Assembly (NCBI RefSeq): GCF_014695725.1
Contig: NZ_JACJOU010000033.1
Coordinates: 496,001 to 560,000, forward strand
From: Microcoleus sp. FACHB-672
GTDB taxonomy: Bacteria > Cyanobacteriota > Cyanobacteriia > Cyanobacteriales > Oscillatoriaceae
Direction of reading: 5' to 3'
DNA: 64,000 nt
The translations under genes were made by a program, and so were the position numbers. A model generated the notes under the pieces. It saw nothing but the letters and a program-made list of their open reading frames with translations. It was not told the origin of the DNA and searched no databases. Shown here piece by piece: positions 1-8,204 of this stretch. Position 1 is the stretch's first letter. Every line of letters begins with the position of its first letter.

Positions 1-351
1 CGTATCGGTCGAGGTGCCCACAAATCCTTCTGTCTACTAATGGCCAATCCCAAGGCAACGGCGGATGCGAAACAGCGGTTGCAGGTATTGGAACAGTCCC
101 AGGATGGGTTTTTTATTTCCGAGATGGATATGCGGTTGCGCGGACCCGGTCAGGTGATGGGAACGCGGCAGTCTGGGTTGCCGGATTTTGTGCTGGCTAG
201 TTTGGTGGACGATCAGGAGATTTTGGTGCTGGCACGGGATGCGGCTGAGAAGGTGATGCAGAAGGATGCAACGCTGGATACTTGGCCCCGGTTAAAGCGG
301 GAATTGGAGTTGCGCTATGAGCGAATGCTGGGTGGAGCGATTTGGACGTGA
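1..351 (+). CDS. recG: ATP-dependent DNA helicase RecG, C-terminal fragment
   Basis: The reading frame is open from the first base, so only the last 116 residues are in the window. RecG remodels stalled replication forks and branched DNA in the cytoplasm. The first residues (RIGRGAHKSFCLL) fit helicase motif VI, and the following stretch with FxISExDMRLRGPGQVMGTRQSG and LPDF is the conserved RecG C-terminal signature. The frame ends in a normal tail (LELRYERMLGGAIWT), so the 3' end appears intact. The next, broken gene begins inside or immediately after the last codons. The N-terminal wedge domain and motifs I-V lie upstream and cannot be checked here. Confidence 0.93.
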   Translation, partial: RIGRGAHKSFCLLMANPKATADAKQRLQVLEQSQDGFFISEMDMRLRGPGQVMGTRQSGLPDFVLASLVDDQEILVLARDAAEKVMQKDATLDTWPRLKRELELRYERMLGGAIWT

Positions 352-996
352 TTGATCAAGATTGCTTGTTTAAGAAGTTATTATCCACATTTTTTGTGGA
401 GTTTTTGGAGTTATTTTTTCCAGAGGTTATTGCTTATCTAGATATTAATTCTATAGAACCTGTAGATAAAGAGATATTTACAGATGTGAGGGCTGGGGAG
501 CAATATGAAGCGGCATCAAAATCCGGTGGCGAGTGCGCTGATGGCTAAAAGAAATATAGCGCCGGCGGATCGTCCGAGAGTAAAAGCTGAGTGTCTGCAA
601 TTGCTGGCAACTTTACGACTAGATCGAGCGCAGATGCAATTAATTTCCGGATTTATTGACACTTATCTGCGCCTGAATGCTAAGGAGACAGAGATTTTCC
701 GGGCTGAAATTGGTAGCATTGAACCAGAGGAACGGGAGGAAGTTATGCAAATTGTCACGAGCTGGATGGAAGAAGGAATTCAACAAGGACTTTAACAAGG
801 AAGACAGGAAGGAGAGTTAGCGCTGATTATGGGCCTACTCAACCGGCGACTCGGTACAGTTGAGCCACAGTTGCAAGAGTGCATTCAACAGTTATCAATT
901 CCTCAATTAGAGGATTTAGCTGAGGCGTTGCTAGATTTTTCCCAGGTTGGGGATTTAGTGACTTGGCTGGATAGTCAGCAGTTAGCTCAAGGATAG
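348..996 (+). pseudogene. Rpn/DUF4351-family nuclease-like gene, internally deleted and interrupted
   Basis: The first part (about 348-503) encodes a typical family N-terminus (DCLFKKLLSTFFVEFLELFF, then DKEIFTDVRAGEQYEA). From about 505, in another frame, comes the family C-terminal half (QNPVASALMAK, APADRPRVKAECLQLL, RLDRAQMQLISGFIDTYLRL). Intact relatives have roughly 100 residues between these blocks, including the catalytic core, which is missing here. A TAA at 793-795 replaces a Gln codon in the usual QQGLQQG linker. The same frame then stays readable to TAG at 994-996 and encodes the usual tail (LNRRLGTVEPQLQECI, LPDLAEALLDF-like). Deletion, frame change and stop together make a non-functional remnant. 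The family is related to transposase-like recombination-promoting nucleases and is expanded in cyanobacteria. Confidence 0.85.
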
Positions 997-1151
997 GGTG
1001 AATGAGATGCCAACATTCGATAAGCTGAATATGCCCTTAGCGGGTAAATGCCTATAAATAATCCGGAAGATATGGAGTATTCGTTTTGCAATGAGAACAC
1101 TTCACCTTTTCCTAATTTTCTATTAATTTGACTAACTTTTATAAAATTCCT

Positions 1152-1571
1152 CTACTGATAACCCACCGGCTCAATTAAATAAGTTGTCCATTTTTGCTCA
1201 TTCTCATTGCCGGCAGGAATCGCTAAACGCCAAGTTTGAGCTTGTTGTTGACGTTGCAAATATACATCAAACGGCTTATTTCGCTGAAAGTTTTCTTTAG
1301 CCGGCAACTTAATTTTTAAATCATAATTTCCGCGAAGTCGAAACCCTTGTAAATCTTCAATCATCAGCGGCTCTCGCTTCTTAACTCCAATGCGAATAAT
1401 TTCTAATTCTGGTGGCTGAGAAAGACCCAATTGCCGCACCAATTGCTGTTGAGTTTGGCTGACCTGCATTGCGATTGCTTGTTCGACCAAAGCAACACCG
1501 GGGCCAAGGCCAACTGCCTGACAAGCACTTAGTAGTGTTATCAAAATTGCGGTCAAAATGAGTCTGAGCAT
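1152..1571 (-). CDS. Small predicted lipoprotein of unknown function
   Basis: The product is 139 residues. It starts with a signal peptide (MLRLILTAILITLLSAC) that ends in a lipobox LLSA-C, so it is probably lipidated and exported. I place the start at 1571 because an AGGAG-type ribosome site (AAAGGAGAGG) sits just upstream; a longer frame reaching 1673 would put the signal peptide in the middle of the protein. The mature part has a Gln-rich helix (VSQTQQQLVRQLGL) followed by a mixed segment rich in Lys and aromatic residues. I do not recognise a domain. It is a single gene, transcribed away from the O-methyltransferase. Confidence 0.72.
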   Translation of the reverse strand: MLRLILTAILITLLSACQAVGLGPGVALVEQAIAMQVSQTQQQLVRQLGLSQPPELEIIRIGVKKREPLMIEDLQGFRLRGNYDLKIKLPAKENFQRNKPFDVYLQRQQQAQTWRLAIPAGNENEQKWTTYLIEPVGYQ

Positions 1572-1798
1572 CTGTTTTCCTCTCCTTTTTTTGTCTATCT
1601 GACATCTTTCAGCATTGTTGCTAAGCCGGCAAACCCAACCAGAAATCAATTTTTGGCTAATCGCTAAAGTCAACTACAACCGGCTCACAACCCTAATGCC
1701 TAAATTTTGAGGACTTTCCCTATTAGCACGAGGTTTAAACCCTTCGCTACTTGTCGGCGCTAGGATAAGCTTTGGCAACTCTATTTCTCAAATTAACG

Positions 1799-2461
1799 AT
1801 GTCTAAGCAAACCCTTGGCCTCAGCGATCGCATCTACGATTATTTATTATCGGCTTCCTTGCGAGAAACCGGCATCCTCCACCGGCTGCGAGAAGAAACG
1901 GCCAATCATCCCTATGCAATGATGCAAATTTCACCGGAACAAGGTCAGTTTATGGCACTCCTTGTGCAGCTGGTTGGAGCAAAAAAAACCCTGGAAGTTG
2001 GTGTTTTCACCGGCTACAGTTCCTTAACAGTCGCCTTGGCACTTCCCCCTGATGGCAAGATTATTGCCTGTGATGTGAGTGAAGAATATACCACCATTGC
2101 CCGTCGCTATTGGCAGCAAGCCGGTGTGGCAGAAAAAATTGATTTAAAACTGGCACCGGCACTCCAAACCCTAGATGACCTCTTGGCAGCCGGTGAAGCC
2201 GGCACCTTTGATTTTGCCTTCATCGACGCCGATAAAGAAAACTATGACGCCTACTATGAGCGAGCACTGCAACTCGTTCGCACTGGCGGCTTAATTGCCA
2301 TTGATAACGTCCTGTGGGGGGGGCGAGTTGCCGATCCTCAAGTTCAAGATAACAGCACGCAAGCCATCCGAACGCTCAACGAAAAACTGCACCAAGACGA
2401 ACGAATCACCCTTAGCTCGGTTCCAATTGCCGATGGACTCACCTTAACCTTGAAACGCTAA
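1799..2461 (+). CDS. SAM-dependent O-methyltransferase (caffeoyl-CoA OMT family)
   Basis: This is a 220-residue class I methyltransferase with the signatures of the cation-dependent catechol/caffeoyl-CoA type. Visible are the SAM motif LEVGVFTGYSSL, motif II-like IIACDVSEEYTTIARRYW, the metal-site region FDFAFIDADKENYDAYYERA and GGLIAIDNVLWGGRVADP. The Asp of FIDAD and the Asp-Asn of IDNVLW are the usual divalent-metal ligands. The length agrees with cyanobacterial members of about 220 residues. A TTG at 1772 would add nine residues, but ATG 1799 matches the family start. It ends nine bases from the converging EamA gene. The natural substrate cannot be told from sequence. Confidence 0.88.
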   Translation: MSKQTLGLSDRIYDYLLSASLRETGILHRLREETANHPYAMMQISPEQGQFMALLVQLVGAKKTLEVGVFTGYSSLTVALALPPDGKIIACDVSEEYTTIARRYWQQAGVAEKIDLKLAPALQTLDDLLAAGEAGTFDFAFIDADKENYDAYYERALQLVRTGGLIAIDNVLWGGRVADPQVQDNSTQAIRTLNEKLHQDERITLSSVPIADGLTLTLKR

Positions 2462-2470
2462 CGTTTCTCT

Positions 2471-3412
2471 TTAGCGCAGGGTGAACAAGATCCCCACACC
2501 CGCCAGCGCGACTAAAACCCCAAAAATCGCGCGGAGGCTAACCGACTCTCCTACTCGCATGGCTAGGGGAATCACAAATAAGGGACTTGTGGCACCGAGA
2601 GTTTGGGCAATGCCTGTCGGCGCAAATTTTAAGGAAATTTGTTGCAGCCAAATTCCTAAATAGGTACTGGCAAAGGCGGTTAACACAATCACCCCCAACA
2701 CCTGCTGCGATCGCAACAGTTTATGTGAGATTTCCAACGGCTGGCGTCTCAGCAATACCCACAGCAACAGCGCCAGCACCCCAGCCACCAACCGAATCAG
2801 CGTACTCCACAAGGGACTAATACTCGTATTCGCCAAAGCCGCACGGGAGAGAACGGCTCCAATTGCCTGTGACAGTGCTGCCAACAATGCCCAGCCAATG
2901 CCTTGACGTAGGTGAGTTGGGTCGCTATTTACGCCGTTTACCCGTTCGCCAATCACCCAAGCGACGCCAATAATGGTTAATAAAATTCCACACCAAGCGC
3001 CGGTGCTGAGGGTTTCCTGAAGAAAGCTAAGGGCGAGAATGGCGGCTAATGGGGGCGCGAGGGTTTGCTCCAGTAAAAGTGCCCGTCGTGGCCCTATCGA
3101 GGTGAGGGCGGCAAAATAAGCGGTATCTCCTAAGCCGATTCCCAAAGCCCCGCTGAGGGTAAGCAGGGCGAAGGCAGAGGGGTTGATTGCCGGCATCATT
3201 GAGGCGAAATTTCCCGTCCCAATTGCACGTAACAATAAGGTGAGGACAATCAGTGCGATCGCAATGACGCCTTTACTCAGGTTTAATTCTAGCGGTGCGA
3301 TGCGCCGGCCAACGCGAGTGTAGACAACAGACGACACTGCCCACACCAATGCGGCAGTCAGGGCGGCGAGTTCTCCTTTGACATCGGTTAGCCAGACAGG
3401 CAAATGAATCAT
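2471..3412 (-). CDS. EamA/DMT-family membrane transporter
   Basis: The product has 313 residues and about ten hydrophobic segments arranged as two EamA repeats (roughly residues 10-150 and 165-312). Typical features are ALVWAVSSVVYTRVGRR near the N-terminus, LGIGLGDTAYFAALTSIGPRRALLLEQTLAPPLAA at the end of the first repeat, and ASTYLGIWLQQISLKFAPTG and ATSPLFVIPLAMRVGE in the second. Members export or import small metabolites such as amino acids or nucleosides across the inner membrane; the substrate is not predictable. It converges tail-to-tail with the methyltransferase with only nine bases between, so their transcripts probably overlap. The Shine-Dalgarno is weak. Confidence 0.88.
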   Translation of the reverse strand: MIHLPVWLTDVKGELAALTAALVWAVSSVVYTRVGRRIAPLELNLSKGVIAIALIVLTLLLRAIGTGNFASMMPAINPSAFALLTLSGALGIGLGDTAYFAALTSIGPRRALLLEQTLAPPLAAILALSFLQETLSTGAWCGILLTIIGVAWVIGERVNGVNSDPTHLRQGIGWALLAALSQAIGAVLSRAALANTSISPLWSTLIRLVAGVLALLLWVLLRRQPLEISHKLLRSQQVLGVIVLTAFASTYLGIWLQQISLKFAPTGIAQTLGATSPLFVIPLAMRVGESVSLRAIFGVLVALAGVGILFTLR

Positions 3413-3997
3413 TACGATTTTAAAGTTTAAATTGTAAGCTAACGCACATCAAATTTGTATTTTAGGCGAACATACCCGCTTGCACTCCTTCATAGAGCAA
3501 TTCAATGCTTAGCCACTTCTTCTCTAGTGGGAAGGATTAGCAGAAGAGGGCAAGGAGTGCTAATGTCGGCTCTAAATAAGCAGGTAATCACGAGAATTCT
3601 ATCCAAAGTTGTATTAATTTTTGAAAGCAAATATTGCAGACTGGAGATGAAACCAAATTCAGCAAAACTCAGTCAATATCATTGAGGCAATCAGCGGGTG
3701 CGTTGCTCAAAAAAACTGGCCTACTTGCGACAAATCTAAAGCTAGAAACAAGGATAAAAGCGATAAGGATAAAGGGTAAAGGATGAGACTTTACTTTCAG
3801 GTTTTCCTGCTTGTCCCTATGCCAATACTCACTGTTTGTAAATTCTAGAGAATTCTCTCAAGTAGATCGGCCTCTGTGAGGAAATGTAACTTATGCAACA
3901 ATATTTAATCCTCCGGATGTAATAAATATCACCATCTGCTGTTTTGCAAAATGGTATCAATTCTATTATTAATCAAGAAACCATTTAGGAGTTGGCT
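3413..3997. other. Intergenic region without a convincing gene
   Basis: There are 585 bases between the divergent EamA and hypothetical genes. A 76-codon frame at 3455-3685 has no recognisable protein character. The sequence becomes AT-rich toward 3998 and must carry promoters for both flanking genes, but I cannot assign -10/-35 boxes with confidence. No tRNA or strong terminator is seen. Confidence 0.6.
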
Positions 3998-4348
3998 ATG
4001 AGCTATACATTCGACATCCTAGGGGTATCTCCCATTCTGTACTTCTTCAATCAACAACAAGAAATTTTGCAGCAACAACCCCGCCCGCGTGTGGAATATG
4101 TGGGAACTCATAAGTGCACGCTGGATGCTTTTCTTGAATCCATTGAGACGGTTTCCCAAAATCTGCATTGGGAGAAACCTGAAGTGGTGGACACCGTGAT
4201 AGATTTCTGGATGAATAATTCTGAGAGGATTCAGTATTGGCGGGAGCGTTTGAAGGATGCCGGTCAAGAAAATCTTTTAGTAGCTAGAGTTGCCGATGTC
4301 AAATCACTCCAGGAAACATTTGAATCGCTCTTTGGCAAAAACATTTAA
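3998..4348 (+). CDS. Conserved-looking hypothetical protein, 116 aa
   Basis: I do not recognise this protein. The start at ATG 3998 is supported by an AGGAG at 3987-3991 with normal spacing; a TTG two codons upstream lies on top of that site and is rejected. The product is soluble and mixed alpha/beta in character, with several Trp residues (NLHWEKPEVVDTVIDFWM, IQYWRERL) and a helical C-terminus (VKSLQETFESLF). It has no signal peptide, membrane segment or Cys motif. It is a stand-alone gene, followed by the terminator of the opposing rbp-rpsU unit. Confidence 0.7.
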   Translation: MSYTFDILGVSPILYFFNQQQEILQQQPRPRVEYVGTHKCTLDAFLESIETVSQNLHWEKPEVVDTVIDFWMNNSERIQYWRERLKDAGQENLLVARVADVKSLQETFESLFGKNI

Positions 4349-4532
4349 TCTCGAATTCTATTCCTCTTAGTCTTTCTCCCCATCTTTCGCGCTTCCCCAT
4401 AAGGATACTTTCAGGGAGAAGGGAGTTGTCGCGTTTAGAGGCTTCTACTGCCAAAAACTCAAACATCTCAGCACAACTCGCATAAACTTTGTGGGAATTG
4501 GAAAGCTAGACGCTCTCTGTTTGCCTCATACT

Positions 4533-4570
4533 TAAAATTAAAGCAGGCATTACTCAATTGCAATGCCCGC
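4533..4570 (-). terminator. Rho-independent terminator of the rbp-rpsU unit
   Basis: On the minus strand GCGGGCATT (4570-4562) pairs with AATGCCTGC (4551-4543; one G-T mismatch position) around a ten-base loop, and is followed by a T-rich run (complement of 4534-4542). It lies about 95 bases beyond rpsU. A second inverted repeat, CTTCGGAA/TTCCGAAG (4618-4625 and 4642-4649), lies between rpsU and this hairpin. Confidence 0.7.
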
Positions 4571-4663
4571 CTTAACTGTATGATTTGATCAGTACAAACT
4601 AGATCAGCTTCCCACTACTTCGGAACAAGCTAGTGTGCAGTTTCCGAAGCAGAGCGACTTGAT

Positions 4664-4843
4664 TTAGCGGAAACGTCTCTTGCGTCGAGCGGCAACGGCT
4701 TTGCGCTTGCGTTTTTCTATGGGCGTTTCAAAATGCCGACGACTTTTGACATCTGCCAAAATTCCGTCTCTGGAAACTTGGCGTTTGAACCGGCGTAAAG
4801 CCGAGTCAATTCCTTCATTTTCGCCTGGAACAACTTGGGTCAT
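4664..4843 (-). CDS. rpsU: 30S ribosomal protein S21
   Basis: This short gene encodes 59 residues. The protein starts [20 protein letters not shown], continues with [19 protein letters not shown], and ends in a strongly basic tail ([16 protein letters not shown]), the S21 pattern. S21 binds the 3' domain of 16S rRNA near the anti-Shine-Dalgarno region and helps translation initiation. An AAGGAG sits seven bases before the ATG. It lies 116 bases downstream of the RNA-binding protein gene on the same strand, an arrangement known from other cyanobacteria, and probably shares its transcript. Confidence 0.97.
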   Translation of the reverse strand: MTQVVPGENEGIDSALRRFKRQVSRDGILADVKSRRHFETPIEKRKRKAVAARRKRRFR

Positions 4844-4959
4844 TCTTTCTCCTTAATTACTAAAAATGCTCAAATGGTCTGTTATCAATTGTTCACCACG
4901 AGTGACAACAGACCCTACTTCCTACCAGGGAAGGGGAAACGTCAGCGATGAAGGCTGCC

Positions 4960-5289
4960 TTAGTAGCGGTCTCGCGAACCTCTTCCGCCGTAACCGCCGC
5001 CACCTCCTCGGTTTCCTCCACCGCTGCGACCTCCACCCCCTCCGTCCTCACGGGGTTTGGCTTTGTTCACTTTGAGGTCACGGCCCATCCACTCAGCGCC
5101 ATCTAAAGCTTCTATTGCCGCCGTTTCTTCAGCATCGGTTTCCATTTCTACGAAACCAAACCCGCGTGGGCGACCTGTTTCACGATCGGTGGGCAGATTA
5201 ACCCGCTTGACAGATCCGTACTCAGCAAAAACAGAGACGAGATCCTCTTGCGTTACATCGTAGGACAAGTTACCTACATAGATCGACAT
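4960..5289 (-). CDS. RRM-type RNA-binding protein with glycine-rich tail
   Basis: The product has 109 residues: one RNA-recognition motif (residues about 2-80) with RNP2 as IYVGNL and RNP1 as RGFGFVEM, then a Gly/Arg-rich C-terminus (residues about 82-109). This is the cyanobacterial Rbp class with a glycine-rich tail. Such proteins bind single-stranded RNA, and many members of this class are known to be cold-induced; in heterocystous cyanobacteria rbpA1 is likewise followed by rpsU. The spacer upstream (5290-5480) is long enough for a regulated leader, but I cannot show cold control from sequence. The start is unambiguous, because [12 protein letters not shown] is the family start. Confidence 0.96.
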   Translation of the reverse strand: MSIYVGNLSYDVTQEDLVSVFAEYGSVKRVNLPTDRETGRPRGFGFVEMETDAEETAAIEALDGAEWMGRDLKVNKAKPREDGGGGGRSGGGNRGGGGGYGGRGSRDRY

Positions 5290-5480
5290 GGAATAGCTCC
5301 AACATTAAAAAGTGTAGAGATTCAGTTTCAGAGATATGCCTGCCGATACACTAGAAAACATTCTATGGCGATTCCGCAGCCAAGAAACAATCTTACAACT
5401 GAATCTAATTTACAAATAGTACCTTAACACATTAAGTTTTGTCTGTCTAAGCAACAGTTTGTTAGCTGAAAGGGTCTCTT

Positions 5481-5641
5481 ATAGCCAGTCGGGTCGCTAC
5501 TGTCTCTGGCAGATTGGTTGAGCCGCCCTTGTGCGCCCACTATAACCGAGGAGTGGCGCAAGGGCACGTGTCTATTCGACTCTCTGCCTGCAGCGCTCTG
5601 GCAACCCAGGCTGTTGGGAACAGCGTGTGCCGACTCGGTTT
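5481..5641 (+). ncRNA. Candidate structured RNA with 6S-like architecture
   Basis: The spacer contains nested pairing. An outer stem joins 5483-5492 to 5630-5640 (AGTCGG with CCGACT, one bulge). A large internal bubble follows, whose 3' side holds a perfect hairpin GCTGTT/AACAGC (5610-5624 region). A second stem joins GGCAGA (5508-5513) to TCTGCC (5583-5588), a third joins 5517-5522 to 5575-5580, and a terminal hairpin joins GCCCTTG (5525-5531) to CAAGGGC (5559-5565), continued by CACT/AGTG. G-U pairs at 5484:5639, 5519:5578 and 5522:5575 would be lost on the other strand, so plus is favoured. A T-run lies at about 5674-5681. A long rod with a central bubble and about 160 nt is the layout of 6S RNA, but I have not matched primary-sequence motifs. 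Confidence 0.45.
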
Positions 5642-5782
5642 GCCTTAGCGTTGAGAATGGTTAATTTGTCTGTGTTTTTTTATGTTAAGTAATTCCGGAT
5701 TTCTCGGTTATTCAAGAGAATTTTATCGGTTAAATTACCCAAATCCCGCGACTCTGAATATGAGGAGTGAGGCAAATATTAT

Positions 5783-6718
5783 ATGGCAGAGCGTGACTCA
5801 TTTGGCTGGCAGCAACGAACATTAATTACATTGATTGCCGTCGCCGGCTTGTTCAACATCGGTACGCACTTACCTTGGCGGCAAGCTTTATCTCAAAATC
5901 AACGACCGGCACCGATCCAATTTACTGGGCAAAAACAGCAACCCCCAGCGGGAGTCAGCGCACAAACACCCAAACCCAGCGAAGCTAAGCCGGTGCCGGT
6001 GGAACCAGATCGCCCCCTAATCTATGCACCGCCGGCAAGATTTCAAGGAAAAGTTATTTATCACTCCCAACTGCAGAGTAAAGAAAAAGTTATCGCCCTC
6101 ACCTTTGATGATGGGCCGTGGATAGAAACGCCAAAAGTGTTAGGAATTTTAAAGGAATATGATGTCAAGGCTACTTTCTTTATGATTGGGCAACACGTAC
6201 AAACCTATCCCGATATTGCCAAACAAGTTGTTGCAGCAGGGCACGCAATTGGCAATCACACTTGGCATCATTATACCCATCAGATGGATGGGGCTACAGC
6301 AGCAACAGAAATTGATAATACATCTAATCGCATTTTCCAGGTAACGGGTGTAAAAACTCAGCTTTTTCGCCCACCGGCAGGCCGGCTGGAAAATGGCTTA
6401 GCCGAGTACGCAAGAAACCAGAAGAATGCGGTTGTTATGTGGTCAGTAGATCCTCTGGACTGGTTGGAAAGTACCTCCCCACAATTATTAGTCAAAGCGG
6501 TACTTGATAATGCCCAGTCTGGGGGAATTGTCCTGTTGCATGACGGAGGCGGCAACCGCACAAGAACATTACAAGCTTTACCGCCAATTATTGCTGAATT
6601 GAAACTGCGTGGCTACCGATTTGTCTCAGTGCAGGAATTACTAGAAATGGAAGATCGGGAAATGAACGCGATAAATGAAGTTGAAGCTAAAACAGAGAGT
6701 TTGAAACAGCAACTTTAA
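5783..6718 (+). CDS. Polysaccharide deacetylase (NodB domain), membrane-anchored or exported
   Basis: The product has 311 residues. An N-terminal hydrophobic segment (residues about 12-27) is followed by a Pro-rich linker and a NodB domain (about 95-290). Catalytic motifs are visible: LTFDDGPW (residues about 105-112, metal Asp and base), NHTWHH (metal His pair), LFRPPAGR, VMWSVDPLDW and IVLLHDGGG. Enzymes of this family remove acetyl groups from N-acetylglucosamine in peptidoglycan or chitin-like glycans outside the membrane. All catalytic residues I can check are present. The tail after residue 290 is a charged helix. The gene is alone on its strand, and its target polymer is not determined. 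Confidence 0.92.
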   Translation: MAERDSFGWQQRTLITLIAVAGLFNIGTHLPWRQALSQNQRPAPIQFTGQKQQPPAGVSAQTPKPSEAKPVPVEPDRPLIYAPPARFQGKVIYHSQLQSKEKVIALTFDDGPWIETPKVLGILKEYDVKATFFMIGQHVQTYPDIAKQVVAAGHAIGNHTWHHYTHQMDGATAATEIDNTSNRIFQVTGVKTQLFRPPAGRLENGLAEYARNQKNAVVMWSVDPLDWLESTSPQLLVKAVLDNAQSGGIVLLHDGGGNRTRTLQALPPIIAELKLRGYRFVSVQELLEMEDREMNAINEVEAKTESLKQQL

Positions 6719-6809
6719 GCGTAGGGGAGGGTTTTGCAAAGAGCCAATTTCATTCAATCTAATAATTTTCGCAACCTCTCCCTTACATCCAAAAGATTTA
6801 CTTTTGCTT

Positions 6810-6862
6810 CTGTGTTTATCTGTATTTATCTGCGTTTATCTGTGTGCATCTGCGGTTAAAAC
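6810..6862. repeat. Dispersed TTATCTGCGTT-type intergenic repeat, copy 1
   Basis: The spacer carries reiterated units (GTTTATCTG, ATTTATCTGCG, TTTATCTGTG, CATCTGCGGTTAAA). The same words recur at 27771-27868 and 59651-59698, in every case just downstream of a gene. It may be part of a transcription-termination or small mobile repeat. Confidence 0.55.
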
Positions 6863-6909
6863 ATCAAATTTTTCAAAACTTTAACTACTAAGCGAAAAAA
6901 ATCCTTTCT

Positions 6910-7947
6910 TCAAGGTGCAGGATTGGGATATTGAGCGTGTACCGCCTCCAAATCCGCCAGAATTTCCTGATTCAGCACCACCTCAACACTTTCTAAATTT
7001 TCCTTCAACTGTTCAAGAGTTGTTGCCCCAATAATCGTGCCGGTGACAAACCAGCGAGATCGTACAAATGCCAAAGCCATTTTAGCCGGACTCAACTGAT
7101 ATTTGTTGGCAATTTCTATATAAGCTGCGGCAGCTTTACTTGTATTTGGTTTAAGATACCGGCTACCAAAGTTGGAAAATAAAGTCATCCGTGCGTTTGC
7201 TGGTGGCGCTTGCTGGTATTTGCCGGTGAGTGTGCCAAATCCCAAGGGGCTGTAAGCGAGTAATCCCACATTTTCGCGCCGGCAGGTTTCTGCTAAGGCA
7301 CTATCAAATACGCGATTGAGCAAATTATAAGCGTTTTGAATAGACACCACCGGCGGCAATCCTAACTGCTTGGATAAATGACAGAACTCACCCACTCCCC
7401 AAGGCGTTTCATTGCTCAAACCCAGATAGCGAATCTTGCCGGCTTTAATTAAGTCCGCAAAAATCGTAAGCTGTTCGGCAATGGGTATAGTTTCCCGTTC
7501 TAAATGAGGTTCATAAGCTGTTTGACTAAACAACGGGACATAGCGATCAGGCCAGTGAATTTGGTATAAATCAATATAATCGGTTTGCAGTCGTTTAAGA
7601 CTGTCATTGACTGCTTGCTCAACATTCTGCCGGTTAATTGCCCGGTTTTTTCCTCGAATCCAAGACATACTGCGAGTCGGGCCGGCAATTTTTGTTGCAA
7701 TAATTAACTGATCCCGTTGCTGTTTTGTTAACCACTGCCCGATATATTCTTCAGTGCGTCCCTGAGTTTCTTTTTGTGCCGGCACTGGATACATTTCAGC
7801 TGCATCAATAAAATTAACCCCACAAGCAACCGCATAATCAAGCTGCTGATGGGCTTCCTCAATTGTGTTTTGCTGCCCGTAAGTCATTGTGCCAAGACAA
7901 ATTTCAGAAATGGATAAATCGCTTTGGCCGAGTTGCTTGTACTGCAT
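6910..7947 (-). CDS. Aldo/keto reductase (Tas-like)
   Basis: The 345-residue TIM-barrel oxidoreductase resembles E. coli Tas in length and pattern. It has LGTMTYGQQNT near the start, the catalytic Asp and Tyr in FIDAAEMYPVP, the catalytic Lys in IIATKIAGP, the His in LYQIHWPDR, and the NADP-binding end VTGTIIGATTLEQLKENL. The family reduces aldehydes and ketones with NADPH in the cytoplasm. The start at 7947 gives the family N-terminus MQYKQLGQSDLSISEICLG, although the ribosome site is weak. It converges with the deacetylase gene across a repeat-bearing spacer. Confidence 0.92.
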   Translation of the reverse strand: MQYKQLGQSDLSISEICLGTMTYGQQNTIEEAHQQLDYAVACGVNFIDAAEMYPVPAQKETQGRTEEYIGQWLTKQQRDQLIIATKIAGPTRSMSWIRGKNRAINRQNVEQAVNDSLKRLQTDYIDLYQIHWPDRYVPLFSQTAYEPHLERETIPIAEQLTIFADLIKAGKIRYLGLSNETPWGVGEFCHLSKQLGLPPVVSIQNAYNLLNRVFDSALAETCRRENVGLLAYSPLGFGTLTGKYQQAPPANARMTLFSNFGSRYLKPNTSKAAAAYIEIANKYQLSPAKMALAFVRSRWFVTGTIIGATTLEQLKENLESVEVVLNQEILADLEAVHAQYPNPAP

Positions 7948-8204
7948 TAGGAAACTTTATGTTATAGACTTCTTATTCTGAATTTCATCTAAGAAAAATT
8001 ACAATTTTTAAATATTAGGCAATTTTTTAGTAACATTTGGTGTTTTTAAATCAATCTTTCTTTTTTTTTGAATAACACTAATTTGCACTATGTAAATAGT
8101 ACCAAAAAAGATTTTACTTAGCAAGATTGTTTAAAAATAAAATTTTTAGTTAGTTTTAAGGCTCAAAATTTGAGCATAAATCAAAAAACAGGCAATTAAA
8201 TGTT

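Noticed and set aside
3455-3685. 76-codon open frame in the spacer after the EamA gene
   Set aside because: No ribosome site, Lys/Ser-rich random-looking protein, and no family pattern.
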